Shown here one piece after another: positions 1-10,065 of a stretch of DNA of 64,000 bases (position 1 is its first letter; the number at the start of each line of letters is the position of its first letter). This stretch comes from Bradyrhizobium sp. OK095 (GTDB taxonomy: Bacteria > Pseudomonadota > Alphaproteobacteria > Rhizobiales > Xanthobacteraceae): the NCBI RefSeq assembly GCF_900109945.1, contig NZ_FOBX01000005.1, positions 310,001 to 374,000 on the forward strand. Direction: 5' to 3'. Position numbers and translations under genes: made by a program. The notes below the pieces were generated by a model that had not been told where the DNA came from, made no database searches, and was given only the letters and a program-made list of their open reading frames with translations.

Positions 1-1165
1 GGAGAAGACTCCACTCGAAACCTATGTGCCGCCGGCAAAGCCGTCGCTGATCGGCCTGTCGCGCACCGAGCTTGCCGATCGCCTCGGCGAGATCGGCGTG
101 GCACCGGCGCAGCGCAAGATGCGCGTGCAGCAGCTTTGGCACTGGATGTACTTCCGCGGCGCCCAAAGTTTTGACGATATGACCTCGGTCTCGAAGGGCA
201 TTCGCGCCGAGCTCGCGCAGCACTTCACCGTCGATCGTCCCGAAGTCGTGGCCGAGCAGATCTCCAACGACGGCACCCGCAAATGGCTGCTGCGCTTACC
301 GAGCGGCGACAATGTCGAGCGGGCGCACGAAGTCGAGTGCGTCTACATCCCCGAGACCGATCGCGGCACGCTCTGCGTCTCCTCGCAGGTCGGCTGCACG
401 CTGAACTGCTCGTTCTGCCACACCGGCACGCAGCGCCTGGTGCGCAACCTCACCGCCGGCGAGATCGTCGGTCAGATCATGGTGGCCCGCGATCGCCTCA
501 ATGACTGGGCCGATCGCGAGGACGGCACGCGCCGCGTCACCAACGTCGTGATGATGGGCATGGGCGAGCCGCTCTACAATTTCGACGCGGTGCGCGATGC
601 GCTGCTGATCGTCGGCGACAATGAAGGCATCGGCATCTCCCGCCGCCGCATCACGCTGTCGACCTCCGGCGTGGTGCCGAACATCGTGCGCGCCGGCGAC
701 GAGATCGGCGTGATGCTTGCGATCTCCCTGCACGCCGTGCGCGACGAACTGCGCAACGAGCTGGTGCCGCTCAATCGCAAATATCCGATCAAGGAGCTGC
801 TGCAGGCCTGCCGCGACTATCCCGGCGCCTCGAACGCCCGCCGGATCACCTTCGAATATGTGATGCTCAAGGGCGTCAATGATTCGCTCGACGATGCAAA
901 ACTGCTGGTGAAGATGCTCAAGGGCATTCACGCCAAGATCAATCTCATTCCGTTCAACCCCTGGCCCGGCACCGCCTATGAGTGTTCGGACTGGGACCAG
1001 ATCGAAAAGTTCTCCGAATACATCTTCAACGCCGGCTATTCCTCGCCGGTGCGCACCCCGCGCGGCCGCGACATCCTCGCCGCCTGCGGCCAGCTCAAGT
1101 CGGAAACGGAGAAGCTGTCGGCCAGCGAACGCCAGGCGCTGCGCGCCATGGCGGTGACGGATTGA
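1..1165 (+). CDS. rlmN: 23S rRNA (adenine-C2)/tRNA methyltransferase RlmN, 5' partial
   Basis: Radical-SAM enzyme that methylates C2 of A2503 in 23S rRNA and of A37 in some tRNAs, acting in the cytoplasm. The reading frame is open back to the first bases of the window, so the true start lies upstream; a GTG at 26 is internal. Counting from that GTG, the radical-SAM cluster CxxxCxxC is at residues 124-131 (CTLNCSFC). A conserved Cys precedes it in TLCVSSQ (about 117), and the second catalytic Cys is near the C-terminus in AACGQL. Length and motifs fit full RlmN apart from the missing N-terminus. A palindromic repeat follows immediately. Confidence 0.96.
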   Translation, partial: EKTPLETYVPPAKPSLIGLSRTELADRLGEIGVAPAQRKMRVQQLWHWMYFRGAQSFDDMTSVSKGIRAELAQHFTVDRPEVVAEQISNDGTRKWLLRLPSGDNVERAHEVECVYIPETDRGTLCVSSQVGCTLNCSFCHTGTQRLVRNLTAGEIVGQIMVARDRLNDWADREDGTRRVTNVVMMGMGEPLYNFDAVRDALLIVGDNEGIGISRRRITLSTSGVVPNIVRAGDEIGVMLAISLHAVRDELRNELVPLNRKYPIKELLQACRDYPGASNARRITFEYVMLKGVNDSLDDAKLLVKMLKGIHAKINLIPFNPWPGTAYECSDWDQIEKFSEYIFNAGYSSPVRTPRGRDILAACGQLKSETEKLSASERQALRAMAVTD

Positions 1166-1188
1166 GTTGATGCGCGCTCTCGCATCCC

Positions 1189-1310
1189 CGTCATTGCGAG
1201 CGCAGCGAAGCAATCCAGAATCCTTCCGCCGTGGCAGTCTGGATTGCTTGGTCGCGGAGCCTGTCATCCGGCCCGCCGGCGGCGGGACCGGCTGGCTCCT
1301 CGCAATGACG
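1189..1310. repeat. Palindromic repeat family A, copy 1 (with insertion)
   Basis: Begins cgtcattgcgag and ends ctcgcaatgacgg, with inner arms gcaatccaga and tctggattgc, so the whole unit folds on itself. Similar units lie at 19243-19330 and 63463-63551. Compared with those, this copy has about 35 extra bases before the last arm (about 1260-1295), themselves a GC-rich inverted repeat. It sits between rlmN and the next gene. Confidence 0.85.
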
Positions 1311-1330
1311 GCTACGGTGGCTTTCCGCGC

Positions 1331-1825
1331 ATGTCCCTGATCGGCCGCCTCATCGTCATCTTTATCGGCTTTCTCGCCGCCTGTTTCGTCGGCGGCATGA
1401 TCGTGGTCGTCGCGCTGCTGTTTCCGGAATTTTCCGATCTCGGCGCCGGGCCCGTCGATCAGGGCACGATCGATATTTTGCTGGGCTTCGGCTTCATCTT
1501 CGTCTCGGGCTTCGCCCTGGTTCCGGCGGCGGTGATCGTCGCGATCACCGAGGCGCTCTATATCCGCAGTGCGCTGGCTTATGCCGTTGGCGGCGGCCTC
1601 GTCGGGCTCGCCTGCTATCTCGGCCTCGTTCCCTTTCACTCCGATACTTTGCAGTTCGAGGGCATTGTGCGGCGTCATCTGGAGATCATGACCGGCGCAG
1701 GTATCGTCGCCGGCGTCGTCTACTGGCTGATCGCCGGCCGCAACGCCGGCGCCTGGCGCAACCCGCCGCCCCCGCGCAAACCACCCCCGCCGCTGCCGTC
1801 GAATTCACGGCCGGATGTACGGTAG
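1331..1825 (+). CDS. Small inner-membrane protein, unknown function
   Basis: A 164-residue protein with four predicted membrane segments (about residues 5-30, 45-70, 77-97 and 110-135) and a short Pro-rich cytoplasmic-type tail (PPPPRKPPPP). I chose the ATG at 1331 because the frame upstream of it runs into the palindromic repeat and reads as repeat-encoded sequence. No enzyme motif is visible and I do not recognise the family. It lies between rlmN and a PAP2 phosphatase on the same strand, with repeat DNA separating it from rlmN. Confidence 0.72.
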   Translation: MSLIGRLIVIFIGFLAACFVGGMIVVVALLFPEFSDLGAGPVDQGTIDILLGFGFIFVSGFALVPAAVIVAITEALYIRSALAYAVGGGLVGLACYLGLVPFHSDTLQFEGIVRRHLEIMTGAGIVAGVVYWLIAGRNAGAWRNPPPPRKPPPPLPSNSRPDVR

Positions 1826-1881
1826 TTTGTGCCGTCATTCCGGGGTTTTCATCCTTCCTCCACTCCGCTAAACCGCGCGCC

Positions 1882-2658
1882 ATGAACCGTACCGGACTCT
1901 TCATCGCCCTGGCGCTGTGGCTCGTGATCGGCGTCGTTTTCGGCCTCTATCCCGAGCTCGATCTCAAGCTCGCCGCGCTGTTTTTCGACCCGGAGACGAA
2001 GACGTTTCCGCTCAAGCTGAACGATTGGGCCGGCGTCGCGCGTGACGCGGCGATGTGGGTCTCCTGGGCCTTCGTGCTGCCGCCGCTGGTCGCGCTCGTG
2101 GTCAAGATGATCCGGCCCGACCGTCCCCTCATGGTGTCGGGGCGCGCGATCGTGTTTCTGCTGGTCACCATCATCCTGTCGGCCGGCATCCTGACCAATC
2201 TCACCTTCAAGACCTATTGGGGCCGGCCGCGCCCGGTGGTGGTGACGCAGTTTGCCGGCGATCAGCAGTTCGTGCCGTGGTGGGATCCGCGCGGTGATTG
2301 CGCGCGCAACTGCTCGTTCTTCTCCGGCGAAGGCGCGACCGCGTTCTGGACGCTCGCGCCCGCTGCGCTGGCGCCGCCGGCATGGCGGCCGCTCGCCTAT
2401 GCCGGTGCGGTTGTCTTCGGCGCCGTCACCAGCGGGCTGCGGATGGCGTTCGGCGGCCACTTCTTCACCGACGTGTCGATCGCCGGCCTCGTCACCTTCG
2501 TCGTGATCTGGTTCGCCTACGCGCTGATTTACCGCTGGCCGCGGACCCGGTTCTCGGACGAGGCGGTCGATGCCGTCCTGACCCGGCTGAACATGCCCGC
2601 CTACCGGCTCCGCCAGCGCCTGTTCGGCCGCAAGACGGGGGCCGAGCCCTCGCTTTGA
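1882..2658 (+). CDS. PAP2-family membrane phosphatase (lipid phosphatase type)
   Basis: A 258-residue integral membrane protein with about six hydrophobic segments and the three PAP2 motifs. Motif 1 is KTYWGRPRP (about 110-118), motif 2 is CSFFSGEGATAF (about 140-150), and motif 3 is GLRMAFGGHFFTD (about 185-197), carrying the catalytic His and Asp. In motif 2 the usual Ser-Gly-His reads Ser-Gly-Glu. Family members dephosphorylate undecaprenyl pyrophosphate, phosphatidic acid or lipid A at the periplasmic face; the substrate here is not determined. The length fits single-domain bacterial PAP2 proteins. It stands alone between a small membrane protein and argG. Confidence 0.85.
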   Translation: MNRTGLFIALALWLVIGVVFGLYPELDLKLAALFFDPETKTFPLKLNDWAGVARDAAMWVSWAFVLPPLVALVVKMIRPDRPLMVSGRAIVFLLVTIILSAGILTNLTFKTYWGRPRPVVVTQFAGDQQFVPWWDPRGDCARNCSFFSGEGATAFWTLAPAALAPPAWRPLAYAGAVVFGAVTSGLRMAFGGHFFTDVSIAGLVTFVVIWFAYALIYRWPRTRFSDEAVDAVLTRLNMPAYRLRQRLFGRKTGAEPSL

Positions 2659-4089
<1,431 letters not shown>

Positions 4090-4195
4090 TTGTCGTCCTG
4101 GCGAACGACGGGACCCATGCCGCGTGGATTCCAACGCCTTGTTGCGGAATACCCTAGGGTTGATAAGTTTCCTCTTCTTTCGGGAAGGGGGCACG

Positions 4196-4879
4196 ATGAA
4201 CAGGCCAGCCCACGGAATTATTTCGGGCGCAATAGACATTAACATTCTTCTGGGCTTCGTGTGCGGCGTCGCGTTTCTCGTCACGATGCTCGTGTTCGCG
4301 GTCAACTTTCCGAATCCGGAGCCATTTCAGCTTCGTGTGTACATTACGGTGTTGGCGCTTGCGGCCGGCGGGTTTGGAGCGATCCTGCCGGGCAAACTGG
4401 ATATCAAGTACAAGTCTGGTGTCCGGGCCGGAGGCGCGCTCGCGCTCGTTGCGCTGGTCTATTTGAATCAGCCGGCGATCGAGCAACACGCCGTTCGCTA
4501 TGTCCCTCCTGCCGAGCCGCCCGAGCCGGTTGCCGCCACCTATCTGGCGGCCCTCGACGCCGGCGATGTTGACAGCATGTGGCGACAGCTTGACCCCACC
4601 GCTTACGGGGTCAGCTTCAAGGACAAGGATCAGCTGAAGAAGCTCTACGACGACTTTCGCAAGCCGATGGGCACCGTGGTCAAGCGCGATCCATTTGGAT
4701 TTGGTTCGGCTGAATCTCCGCCCGGCTTTCCAGCAGGGCTCTATACTACGCTGGGTTTTCGTACAAAGTTTTCCAATCTAAAGGGCTGCCGCCCGGAATC
4801 GGTGACCTTGCGCGCGACCCAGGACAAGAAGTGGCGCGTACTCCAAAATAACATTGGCGTCACCGACATTGATTGCTGA
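4196..4879 (+). CDS. Membrane-anchored DUF4019-like protein
   Basis: A 227-residue protein. The ATG at 4196 follows a strong purine-rich ribosome site (gaaggggg). Residues about 15-40, 50-65 and 80-95 are hydrophobic segments. After a Pro-rich linker (PPAEPPEPV) comes a soluble domain beginning AATYLAALDAGD with RKPMG and a terminal WRVLQNN strand. This pattern resembles DUF4019 (alanine-rich start, single-turn Asp-Gly-Asp, RKPLG, GxWRV ending). DUF4019 has no known activity. Base use is a little less GC-rich than in the flanking core genes. It overlaps no other gene; a serine hydrolase follows. Confidence 0.75.
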   Translation: MNRPAHGIISGAIDINILLGFVCGVAFLVTMLVFAVNFPNPEPFQLRVYITVLALAAGGFGAILPGKLDIKYKSGVRAGGALALVALVYLNQPAIEQHAVRYVPPAEPPEPVAATYLAALDAGDVDSMWRQLDPTAYGVSFKDKDQLKKLYDDFRKPMGTVVKRDPFGFGSAESPPGFPAGLYTTLGFRTKFSNLKGCRPESVTLRATQDKKWRVLQNNIGVTDIDC

Positions 4880-4949
4880 AGGCGAGGCCGGCGACGGGAC
4901 TCATCATACGCTGCCCCGGCGCTGTCCGATTTCCAGACTGGAGGGCTTC

Positions 4950-6101
4950 ATGTTCTCTCGCTTTTTTTCGGTGCTGTTTTTCTTGCTGTCGGCAAGCGGT
5001 TCGGGACAAGCATTTACCTGGGATACTGGCCGGCAAAATCAGCTGGATCAGTTTGCCAGGCAGTATCAGGCTCAACGAGGTCAGCCGACGATAGCAATCG
5101 CGGTTACCGTGAACGGGGCAACGGTATATACCGGCGCGATCGGTCCAGGCGGTGCCGCCATTCCCAATGGCGCGAATATTCGCTTCCGCATCGGCTCTGT
5201 CACCAAGCAATTTACCGCCAGCAGCATACTCGCGTTGATCGAGGATAGTGAGAAGGTGCCGTTCACTGGCAAGCCGCTCTCGCTCGATACACGTTTGGAC
5301 GATTATCTTTCGAACATCGGCCAATGGTCGACGGTGCAGCCGATGACGATCCGTCGACTGCTGAACATGACCTCGAATATCCCCAGCTACACAGCCGATC
5401 AGTCGGCCATTATGATCGACCCGAACGTCGGCTTTGTACCGGGTCAAAATCCAATCGACCGCAACAATATGGTCCAAAGGATAAAGACGTTTCCGTTGCA
5501 GGGGCCACCCGGCGCTTTCGACTACAGCAACTCGAACTACTTTCTTCTTTCGCAGATCGTTCAAACCACAAAAGGGGCCAACCAAAGTTCGTCCATTCCG
5601 TTTTTTCACGACTATGTTCGGTCCCGAATATTCGGAAGGGCAGGGATGAAGTCGGCGGGATTTATCGGCGAGCCCGCGCCCGCAGGGGTGATCGACGCGC
5701 AACCGATCTACCTGTCTCCGCCCTTTTTCGACAAGCCGGATTGGCCGTTGGGTGCTGGCGATATTGTGGCAAGCGTTGCCGATATGGCGCGATGGAATAT
5801 CGCGCTGATGTCGGGGGTCGTTTTGAGCAGTCCGTCGCTGGTTACCCTGACCAATCCTGCTGCGCCCGTTTCGACGCCGGGGAACTACACCGGATGCGCC
5901 TATGCAATGGGTTGGTTCATATGCCAGCTTCCCGGAGGAATGCGACGTCTCGAACATGACGGCGAAATCAGCGGATTCCGTGCGTACAACGGAATCGTCC
6001 AAGCCGGTAGTTCGTGGGCCTCCGTTACCGTGCTCGTGAACAGCGATGCAGCGGCCGACATTGCGGTTTTCGGCCGGAATATCCTCGCTGCCATGAATTG
6101 A
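4950..6101 (+). CDS. Secreted serine hydrolase (beta-lactamase/PBP-like)
   Basis: A 383-residue protein with an N-terminal signal peptide (about residues 1-21, cleavage after GQA). It carries the serine-hydrolase signature SxxK (SVTK, residues 83-86) in the right setting (RFRIGSVTKQFTA). A Tyr-Ser-Asn follows (YSNSNY, about 190) and the third element is HDG rather than KTG, as in class C and esterase-type members. This predicts a periplasmic or secreted acyl-serine enzyme such as an esterase, D-aminopeptidase or D,D-peptidase; resistance to beta-lactams is not implied. The ATG at 4950 follows a ggag box and begins the signal peptide. Confidence 0.88.
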   Translation: MFSRFFSVLFFLLSASGSGQAFTWDTGRQNQLDQFARQYQAQRGQPTIAIAVTVNGATVYTGAIGPGGAAIPNGANIRFRIGSVTKQFTASSILALIEDSEKVPFTGKPLSLDTRLDDYLSNIGQWSTVQPMTIRRLLNMTSNIPSYTADQSAIMIDPNVGFVPGQNPIDRNNMVQRIKTFPLQGPPGAFDYSNSNYFLLSQIVQTTKGANQSSSIPFFHDYVRSRIFGRAGMKSAGFIGEPAPAGVIDAQPIYLSPPFFDKPDWPLGAGDIVASVADMARWNIALMSGVVLSSPSLVTLTNPAAPVSTPGNYTGCAYAMGWFICQLPGGMRRLEHDGEISGFRAYNGIVQAGSSWASVTVLVNSDAAADIAVFGRNILAAMN

Positions 6102-6133
6102 AGCCGACCGATCTGCAGCAGAGGCTATCAACG

Positions 6134-6163
6134 AAAATGGCCGGGATTGCTCCCGGCCATTTT
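6134..6163. terminator. Intrinsic terminator, probably bidirectional
   Basis: Inverted repeat aaaatggccggg / cccggccatttt with a short loop, A-rich on one side and T-rich on the other. It sits between the convergent serine hydrolase (+) and OmpA-family gene (-). Confidence 0.85.
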
Positions 6164-6179
6164 GCATTTGTGGCTCGCC

Positions 6180-8228
6180 TCAGCGCGGCGGCGCGGTGCC
6201 GGGCGGGGGCGGCGGCAGCGAAGCCTGCCCGCCGTTGAGCAGCGGCGTGATGTTGCGGACGGTGACGCGCCGGTTGATCGCGCTCGGTCCTTGCGTCTGC
6301 TCCTTCAGGTACTGCTCGCCATAGCCCTGCGACGTCAGGTTCTCCGCAGGCACACCGAACTGCTGCGTCAGCAATTCGGCCGCGGACTGCGCACGGCGAT
6401 CCGACAGCGACAGATTGTCGACGTCGTTGCCGACCGCGTCGGTGTGTCCCTCGATCAGGAACACCACGCGCGGGTTAGCCTGGATCGCTCGGTTGAGACC
6501 GTCGGCGATCGCCTGCAGCTTCGCCGCCTGGTCCGGCGGGATGGTCCACGATCCCGTCTCGAAGTTGATCGTGTTGAGATCGATGCTCGGCATCTGCATG
6601 CGAACATTCGGGCTGTAGCGGATCTCGTCGAGCGTGTAGCGGCGATCGATCCGTTGCACCGGCGGGGCCACCATCGTCTGGTAGATTACGTCCGGCGAGG
6701 CCTCCTGGGCATCGACGATGTAGCGGTCGTAGGGAATGTTCACGACCGGCGGCGGCGCGTCGACATAGAAGCCGCCGACCGACTGCGGATCGCGGTAGCT
6801 GTTGTCGATGATGACGAGCTCCCGCCCGCCCTGGTCCCTGCGGATCCGCCGCAGCAACCGGCCGTCCGGACCGACCACGGTGATGATTTCGCTGCCGTCG
6901 GGACGGATCACGACGGTGCGGGTATCGCCGCCAACGGTATCGGTGCGGATGTCGCGGGCGCCGTAGCGGAAGCGATAGAGATCGTTGCCGCGGACATAGG
7001 TCTGCCCGCCCGGATCGCGGATGATGATGCGGTCCGGTTCGGTGTAGACGGTGCGGCCACCTTCGATGCTCTCGCGTCGCTGGTTGCGATAGTCGGCGAT
7101 GGTGGCGCCGATCACGGCGCCGCCCACGACGGCCGCGCCAATTGCGAGCGGTGTCAGGTCACGCTGCTGCGGGCGCGGCGCAGGCGGTAGGGGCGTGGTG
7201 GTCGTGGGCGCGGCGCGGAAGGCCGGCGCGACCGTCGGCGGAGCGTATTGCGCCCTGCCGGGCGGCGGCGCTGCGGCCGCCGAGCCCGAGACGGTGCTCG
7301 GTGCCGCGACGCCTGCGGGAGGTGCTGCCGGCCGGGGCGGGACGCCCGCCTGCGGCTGGGTCGGCGGAGCTCCGGCTGCGGGCGCGCCGGCAGGAGGCGC
7401 TCCACCCTGACGTCCGGGCGGAGGCATCACAGCGCCGCCGGGAGCCGGTGTTGCTGTCGGCAGCGGTGTTGCGCCAGGTGCAGGCGTGGGGGGCGGAGCG
7501 GTCGTGGCACCGGGCGCGGCTCCCGGAGCCGTCGATGGTGATCCAGCAGTCGGAGGTGTGCCGGGGCGTCCGCCAGGCGGCGGCCCACCGGGGCGTCCAG
7601 CGGGCGCTGCGCCAGGCGTGCCGCCCGGAGCCGGCGTTGCGGTCGGTGCGGCAGGCGTAGCCGGGCGCGCTGCGGGAGCCACGGGTGCCGGAGCTGGCGT
7701 TGTCGTGGGGGCCGGCGCTGTCGTCGGCGCGGGCCGCACAATAGGAGCAGCCGCGGGCGGCGGGGCCGGAGGCGTAGCCGGACGTGCCGCGGGCGGTGCC
7801 GGAGGCGGCGGTGTCGGTGCGTGCTGTTGCGGAGCCGCGGCTGGAGGCGGGGTCGGTGCCTTGGGTGCAGCAGGTGGCGGGGGAGGCGGCGGCGGTGCCT
7901 GATGAGTCGGGGCCGCGGGAGGTGGTGGCGTCGGGCGTGACGGTGCGGCAGGTGGCGGCGCGGCGGGAGGATGCGGCGGTGCAGCCGCGGGCGGCGGCGC
8001 TGTGGGGCGCGCGGGCGCTGCAGGCGGTGCTGCGGCCGGCGGAGCCGGACGCGCAGCGGGCGGCGGGCCCTTGGGCGGAGGCTGCTTCGATTTGTCGTTC
8101 TCTGGCGGTTGTGTCTGCGCCTGCGCGACGACGAGCGGCGACGCGCTCTGCGCATGCGATGCGGTGTTTGCCAATTGCATCGCGGTCAGAGCCGTGGTGG
8201 CAAGCAGCACGAAACGAAGGTTGGTCAT
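6180..8228 (-). CDS. OmpA-family outer-membrane protein with long Pro/Ala-rich region
   Basis: A 682-residue protein. A signal peptide covers about the first 27 residues (ends SHAQ). About 300 residues rich in Pro and Ala with PPPP blocks follow, then a membrane-anchor-like Gly/Ala stretch (AIGAAVVGGAVIGATIA) and a repeat-rich beta region. The C-terminus is an OmpA/MotB peptidoglycan-binding domain (FETGS, LIEGHTDAVG, LSDRRAQSA, GYGEQY, NRRVTV). It should tie the outer envelope to peptidoglycan. The ATG at 8228 has gggaag nine bases upstream; a TTG three codons earlier would put that box too close. The related family includes large OmpA-like lipoproteins and adhesin-like proteins. Monocistronic. 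Confidence 0.88.
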   Translation of the reverse strand: MTNLRFVLLATTALTAMQLANTASHAQSASPLVVAQAQTQPPENDKSKQPPPKGPPPAARPAPPAAAPPAAPARPTAPPPAAAPPHPPAAPPPAAPSRPTPPPPAAPTHQAPPPPPPPPAAPKAPTPPPAAAPQQHAPTPPPPAPPAARPATPPAPPPAAAPIVRPAPTTAPAPTTTPAPAPVAPAARPATPAAPTATPAPGGTPGAAPAGRPGGPPPGGRPGTPPTAGSPSTAPGAAPGATTAPPPTPAPGATPLPTATPAPGGAVMPPPGRQGGAPPAGAPAAGAPPTQPQAGVPPRPAAPPAGVAAPSTVSGSAAAAPPPGRAQYAPPTVAPAFRAAPTTTTPLPPAPRPQQRDLTPLAIGAAVVGGAVIGATIADYRNQRRESIEGGRTVYTEPDRIIIRDPGGQTYVRGNDLYRFRYGARDIRTDTVGGDTRTVVIRPDGSEIITVVGPDGRLLRRIRRDQGGRELVIIDNSYRDPQSVGGFYVDAPPPVVNIPYDRYIVDAQEASPDVIYQTMVAPPVQRIDRRYTLDEIRYSPNVRMQMPSIDLNTINFETGSWTIPPDQAAKLQAIADGLNRAIQANPRVVFLIEGHTDAVGNDVDNLSLSDRRAQSAAELLTQQFGVPAENLTSQGYGEQYLKEQTQGPSAINRRVTVRNITPLLNGGQASLPPPPPGTAPPR

Positions 8229-8414
8229 GATGGTCAACTTCCCCGGAAGGTTCTTTGACGAAGTGTTTTGATGAACAGCTACGCGTTAGGCCGGATTGTG
8301 GCGGGCGAAGGGGTCGCGGCCCGATTTATTTCTGCATGCAAATCACGTCACTATGGCGACGTTCATTGCGCATTCAGACGCTGGTTGCAATCGCTTCATA
8401 TGTGATGCTTCGCC

Positions 8415-8666
8415 TCATCCATGATCTCGCTGCGGCATTGCGTCCGTCGCAGGATTTGGCGTGAGCGGGCCATTCGGCCCGCGCGATGGAATCTCTTCAG
8501 GCGTGTGCCCCGGCAACTCGTCGGGCCGCGGCGACTCGCCCGGCTCGCGCACCGGCGGCGAAATTTCAGGCTGCGGATTGCCCGGCGGAATTCCTGGTGG
8601 CGGCTCGGTCGGAGTCCCCGGTGTTGCCGGCGGAATCTCGGGCGGTTCGATCGGCATCGGCATCAT
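8415..8666 (-). CDS. Short proline-rich protein
   Basis: An 83-residue frame, nearly a third Pro, with phrases such as PPEIPPATPGTP, PPVREPGESP and DELPGHTPEEIP. Similar short acidic Pro-rich proteins recur in Bradyrhizobiaceae (from memory), so I think it is expressed, but I cannot name a role. An ATG at 8720, just after the VOC gene's stop codon and preceded by an aggacc sequence, would add 18 residues; the Pro-rich part begins at the 8666 start. Downstream (8229-8414) lies the upstream region of the OmpA-family gene, with no other gene seen. Confidence 0.5.
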   Translation of the reverse strand: MMPMPIEPPEIPPATPGTPTEPPPGIPPGNPQPEISPPVREPGESPRPDELPGHTPEEIPSRGPNGPLTPNPATDAMPQRDHG

Positions 8667-8729
8667 CGAGATCAGTTGTTCGGAGAATGACAACGAGGGT
8701 GCCGCGCCGATGTTCCGCATCGGGTGGTC

Positions 8730-9116
8730 CTATTCCGGCGCGTGGCAGACGGCCTCGATGTTGTGCCCGTCGGGATCGCGCACGAATGCGCCGTAATAGT
8801 TCGGATGATAATGCGGGCGGATGCCGGGCGCGCCATTGTCGCGGCCGCCGGCGGCCATCGCGGCCTCGTAGAACGCATCGACGGTCGCGCGGTCTTTCGC
8901 GAGGATCGCGACATGCACCGGCTTGTTCAGCGCGCCTTCGCCGCCGATCCAGAAGTCCGGCTTGCCGTCGGCGCCGAAACCCGCGGCCGCATCGTGGCCG
9001 GTCTGCTCCTGCGTTACTTCCATGATCAGGCTGTAGCCAAGCGGCGCCAGCGCCTTGCTGTAGAACGCCTTCGCGCGCTCATAATCGGAGACGGGGAAGC
9101 CCAAATGGTCGATCAT
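8730..9116 (-). CDS. VOC-superfamily (glyoxalase/dioxygenase-fold) protein
   Basis: A 128-residue single-domain protein. It begins MIDHLGFPVSDYERAKAFY, the classic first beta-alpha unit of the vicinal-oxygen-chelate fold. Candidate metal ligands are His4, a Gln/His in the middle, and the Glu of DPDGHNIEAVC at the end. Related proteins are glyoxalase-I-like enzymes or lyases whose substrates are rarely known. The ATG at 9116 has ggagg about six bases upstream; the GTG one codon earlier is less likely. The methyltransferase gene lies just upstream on the same strand (about 20 bases away). Confidence 0.88.
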   Translation of the reverse strand: MIDHLGFPVSDYERAKAFYSKALAPLGYSLIMEVTQEQTGHDAAAGFGADGKPDFWIGGEGALNKPVHVAILAKDRATVDAFYEAAMAAGGRDNGAPGIRPHYHPNYYGAFVRDPDGHNIEAVCHAPE

Positions 9117-9137
9117 CACAACCTCCGTGGTTCGTTG

Positions 9138-9962
9138 TCAGCGCGACAGGAACGTATTGCTCCGCGTCTTGCGCGCGATCGCAAAGCCGCGCGCGACCAT
9201 GTCGGCAATACAATCCTGCTGCCATTCGTTTTGTGACAAATGCTCGATCACCACTGCACGCGGCCATAGCGATTGCGGCGCGTCGCGGAAGAAGCCGATC
9301 AGCACGCGGTCCTCAAAACCCTCGACGTCGATCTTGAGCGAATCGACGTGGCCGATGCCCGCCTCGTCGAGGATGCGCGTCAGCCGCAGCGACGGCACCT
9401 TGATCGCCTCAGCGCTCGCCGTGCCGGTGACGACGTGCGTGGCGCCGAGATTGCCGCCGCCGCTCTCGATCATCAGCTCGCCGTCGCTGTCACCGGCGGC
9501 GGCCTGCACCAGGCGTACCTGCGTCGCGTTCGATGCGGCGTGGTTGAACGAGAGCCGTCCGAACGTCAGCGGATGCGGCTCGATCGCGACCACCTTGCCG
9601 GATGCGCCGACCTGCCGCGCCATCACCAGCGCAAAGGTGCCGACATTGGCGCCGACATCGACGAACGTGCCGCCCGCCGGTGTGTGCTGGCGCAGGAAGT
9701 CGAGCTCGTCGAGATTGTAGTCCGGATTGAACAGCGCGCCGCGTTCGGTTGCGCTGCCCTGGTGGTAGAAGCGGAACGAGGCGCCCTGATACTGGACGTC
9801 GAGGGGGCCGCTGCGCAGCAGGTTCACCAGCCGCGACATCCATGGCCGGAACGCGCCGCGCTTCAGCCCCGATTGCTGCGTGAGGCGAATGATCGCGGCC
9901 TGTGCCGCATTCGGCGCAAACGCGCCGAATGGCGCGGTCGAAGGGGCATTGTCGGGCGTCAA
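9138..9962 (-). CDS. FkbM-family SAM methyltransferase
   Basis: A 274-residue class I methyltransferase. The SAM-binding loop FVDVGANVGTFAL lies near residue 100, the acidic end of strand 2 is VVAIEPHP, and the FkbM motif LKIDVEGFEDRVL is near 200. Family members O-methylate sugars or lipids, often in surface polysaccharides. I chose a TTG start at 9962 because it is preceded by gaggat at good spacing; the open frame runs 25 codons further, but that piece (CAACNEDRR) does not look coding. No polysaccharide genes are adjacent, so the substrate is unknown. Confidence 0.8.
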   Translation of the reverse strand: MTPDNAPSTAPFGAFAPNAAQAAIIRLTQQSGLKRGAFRPWMSRLVNLLRSGPLDVQYQGASFRFYHQGSATERGALFNPDYNLDELDFLRQHTPAGGTFVDVGANVGTFALVMARQVGASGKVVAIEPHPLTFGRLSFNHAASNATQVRLVQAAAGDSDGELMIESGGGNLGATHVVTGTASAEAIKVPSLRLTRILDEAGIGHVDSLKIDVEGFEDRVLIGFFRDAPQSLWPRAVVIEHLSQNEWQQDCIADMVARGFAIARKTRSNTFLSR

Positions 9963-10065
9963 GCGGCGATCCTCATTGCAGGCGGCGCATGCATAGCCGG
10001 TTTTGGTGAGGACTCCAATCTTCGATCCGAGCCACAATCTCAGTGTCGTCCCGGCGAAGAGAGTA

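Noticed and set aside
296..1678. A 460-codon minus-strand frame across rlmN
   Set aside because: Shadow of rlmN with no start signal, and it runs through a palindromic repeat.
5324..5959. A 211-codon plus-strand frame within the serine hydrolase gene
   Set aside because: Out-of-frame shadow; the SxxK/YSN frame is the coding one.
7486..7902. A Gly/Ala-rich frame resembling a PE-PGRS-like protein
   Set aside because: It is the complement of the Pro/Ala-rich region of the OmpA-domain gene, which has a signal peptide and a real C-terminal domain.
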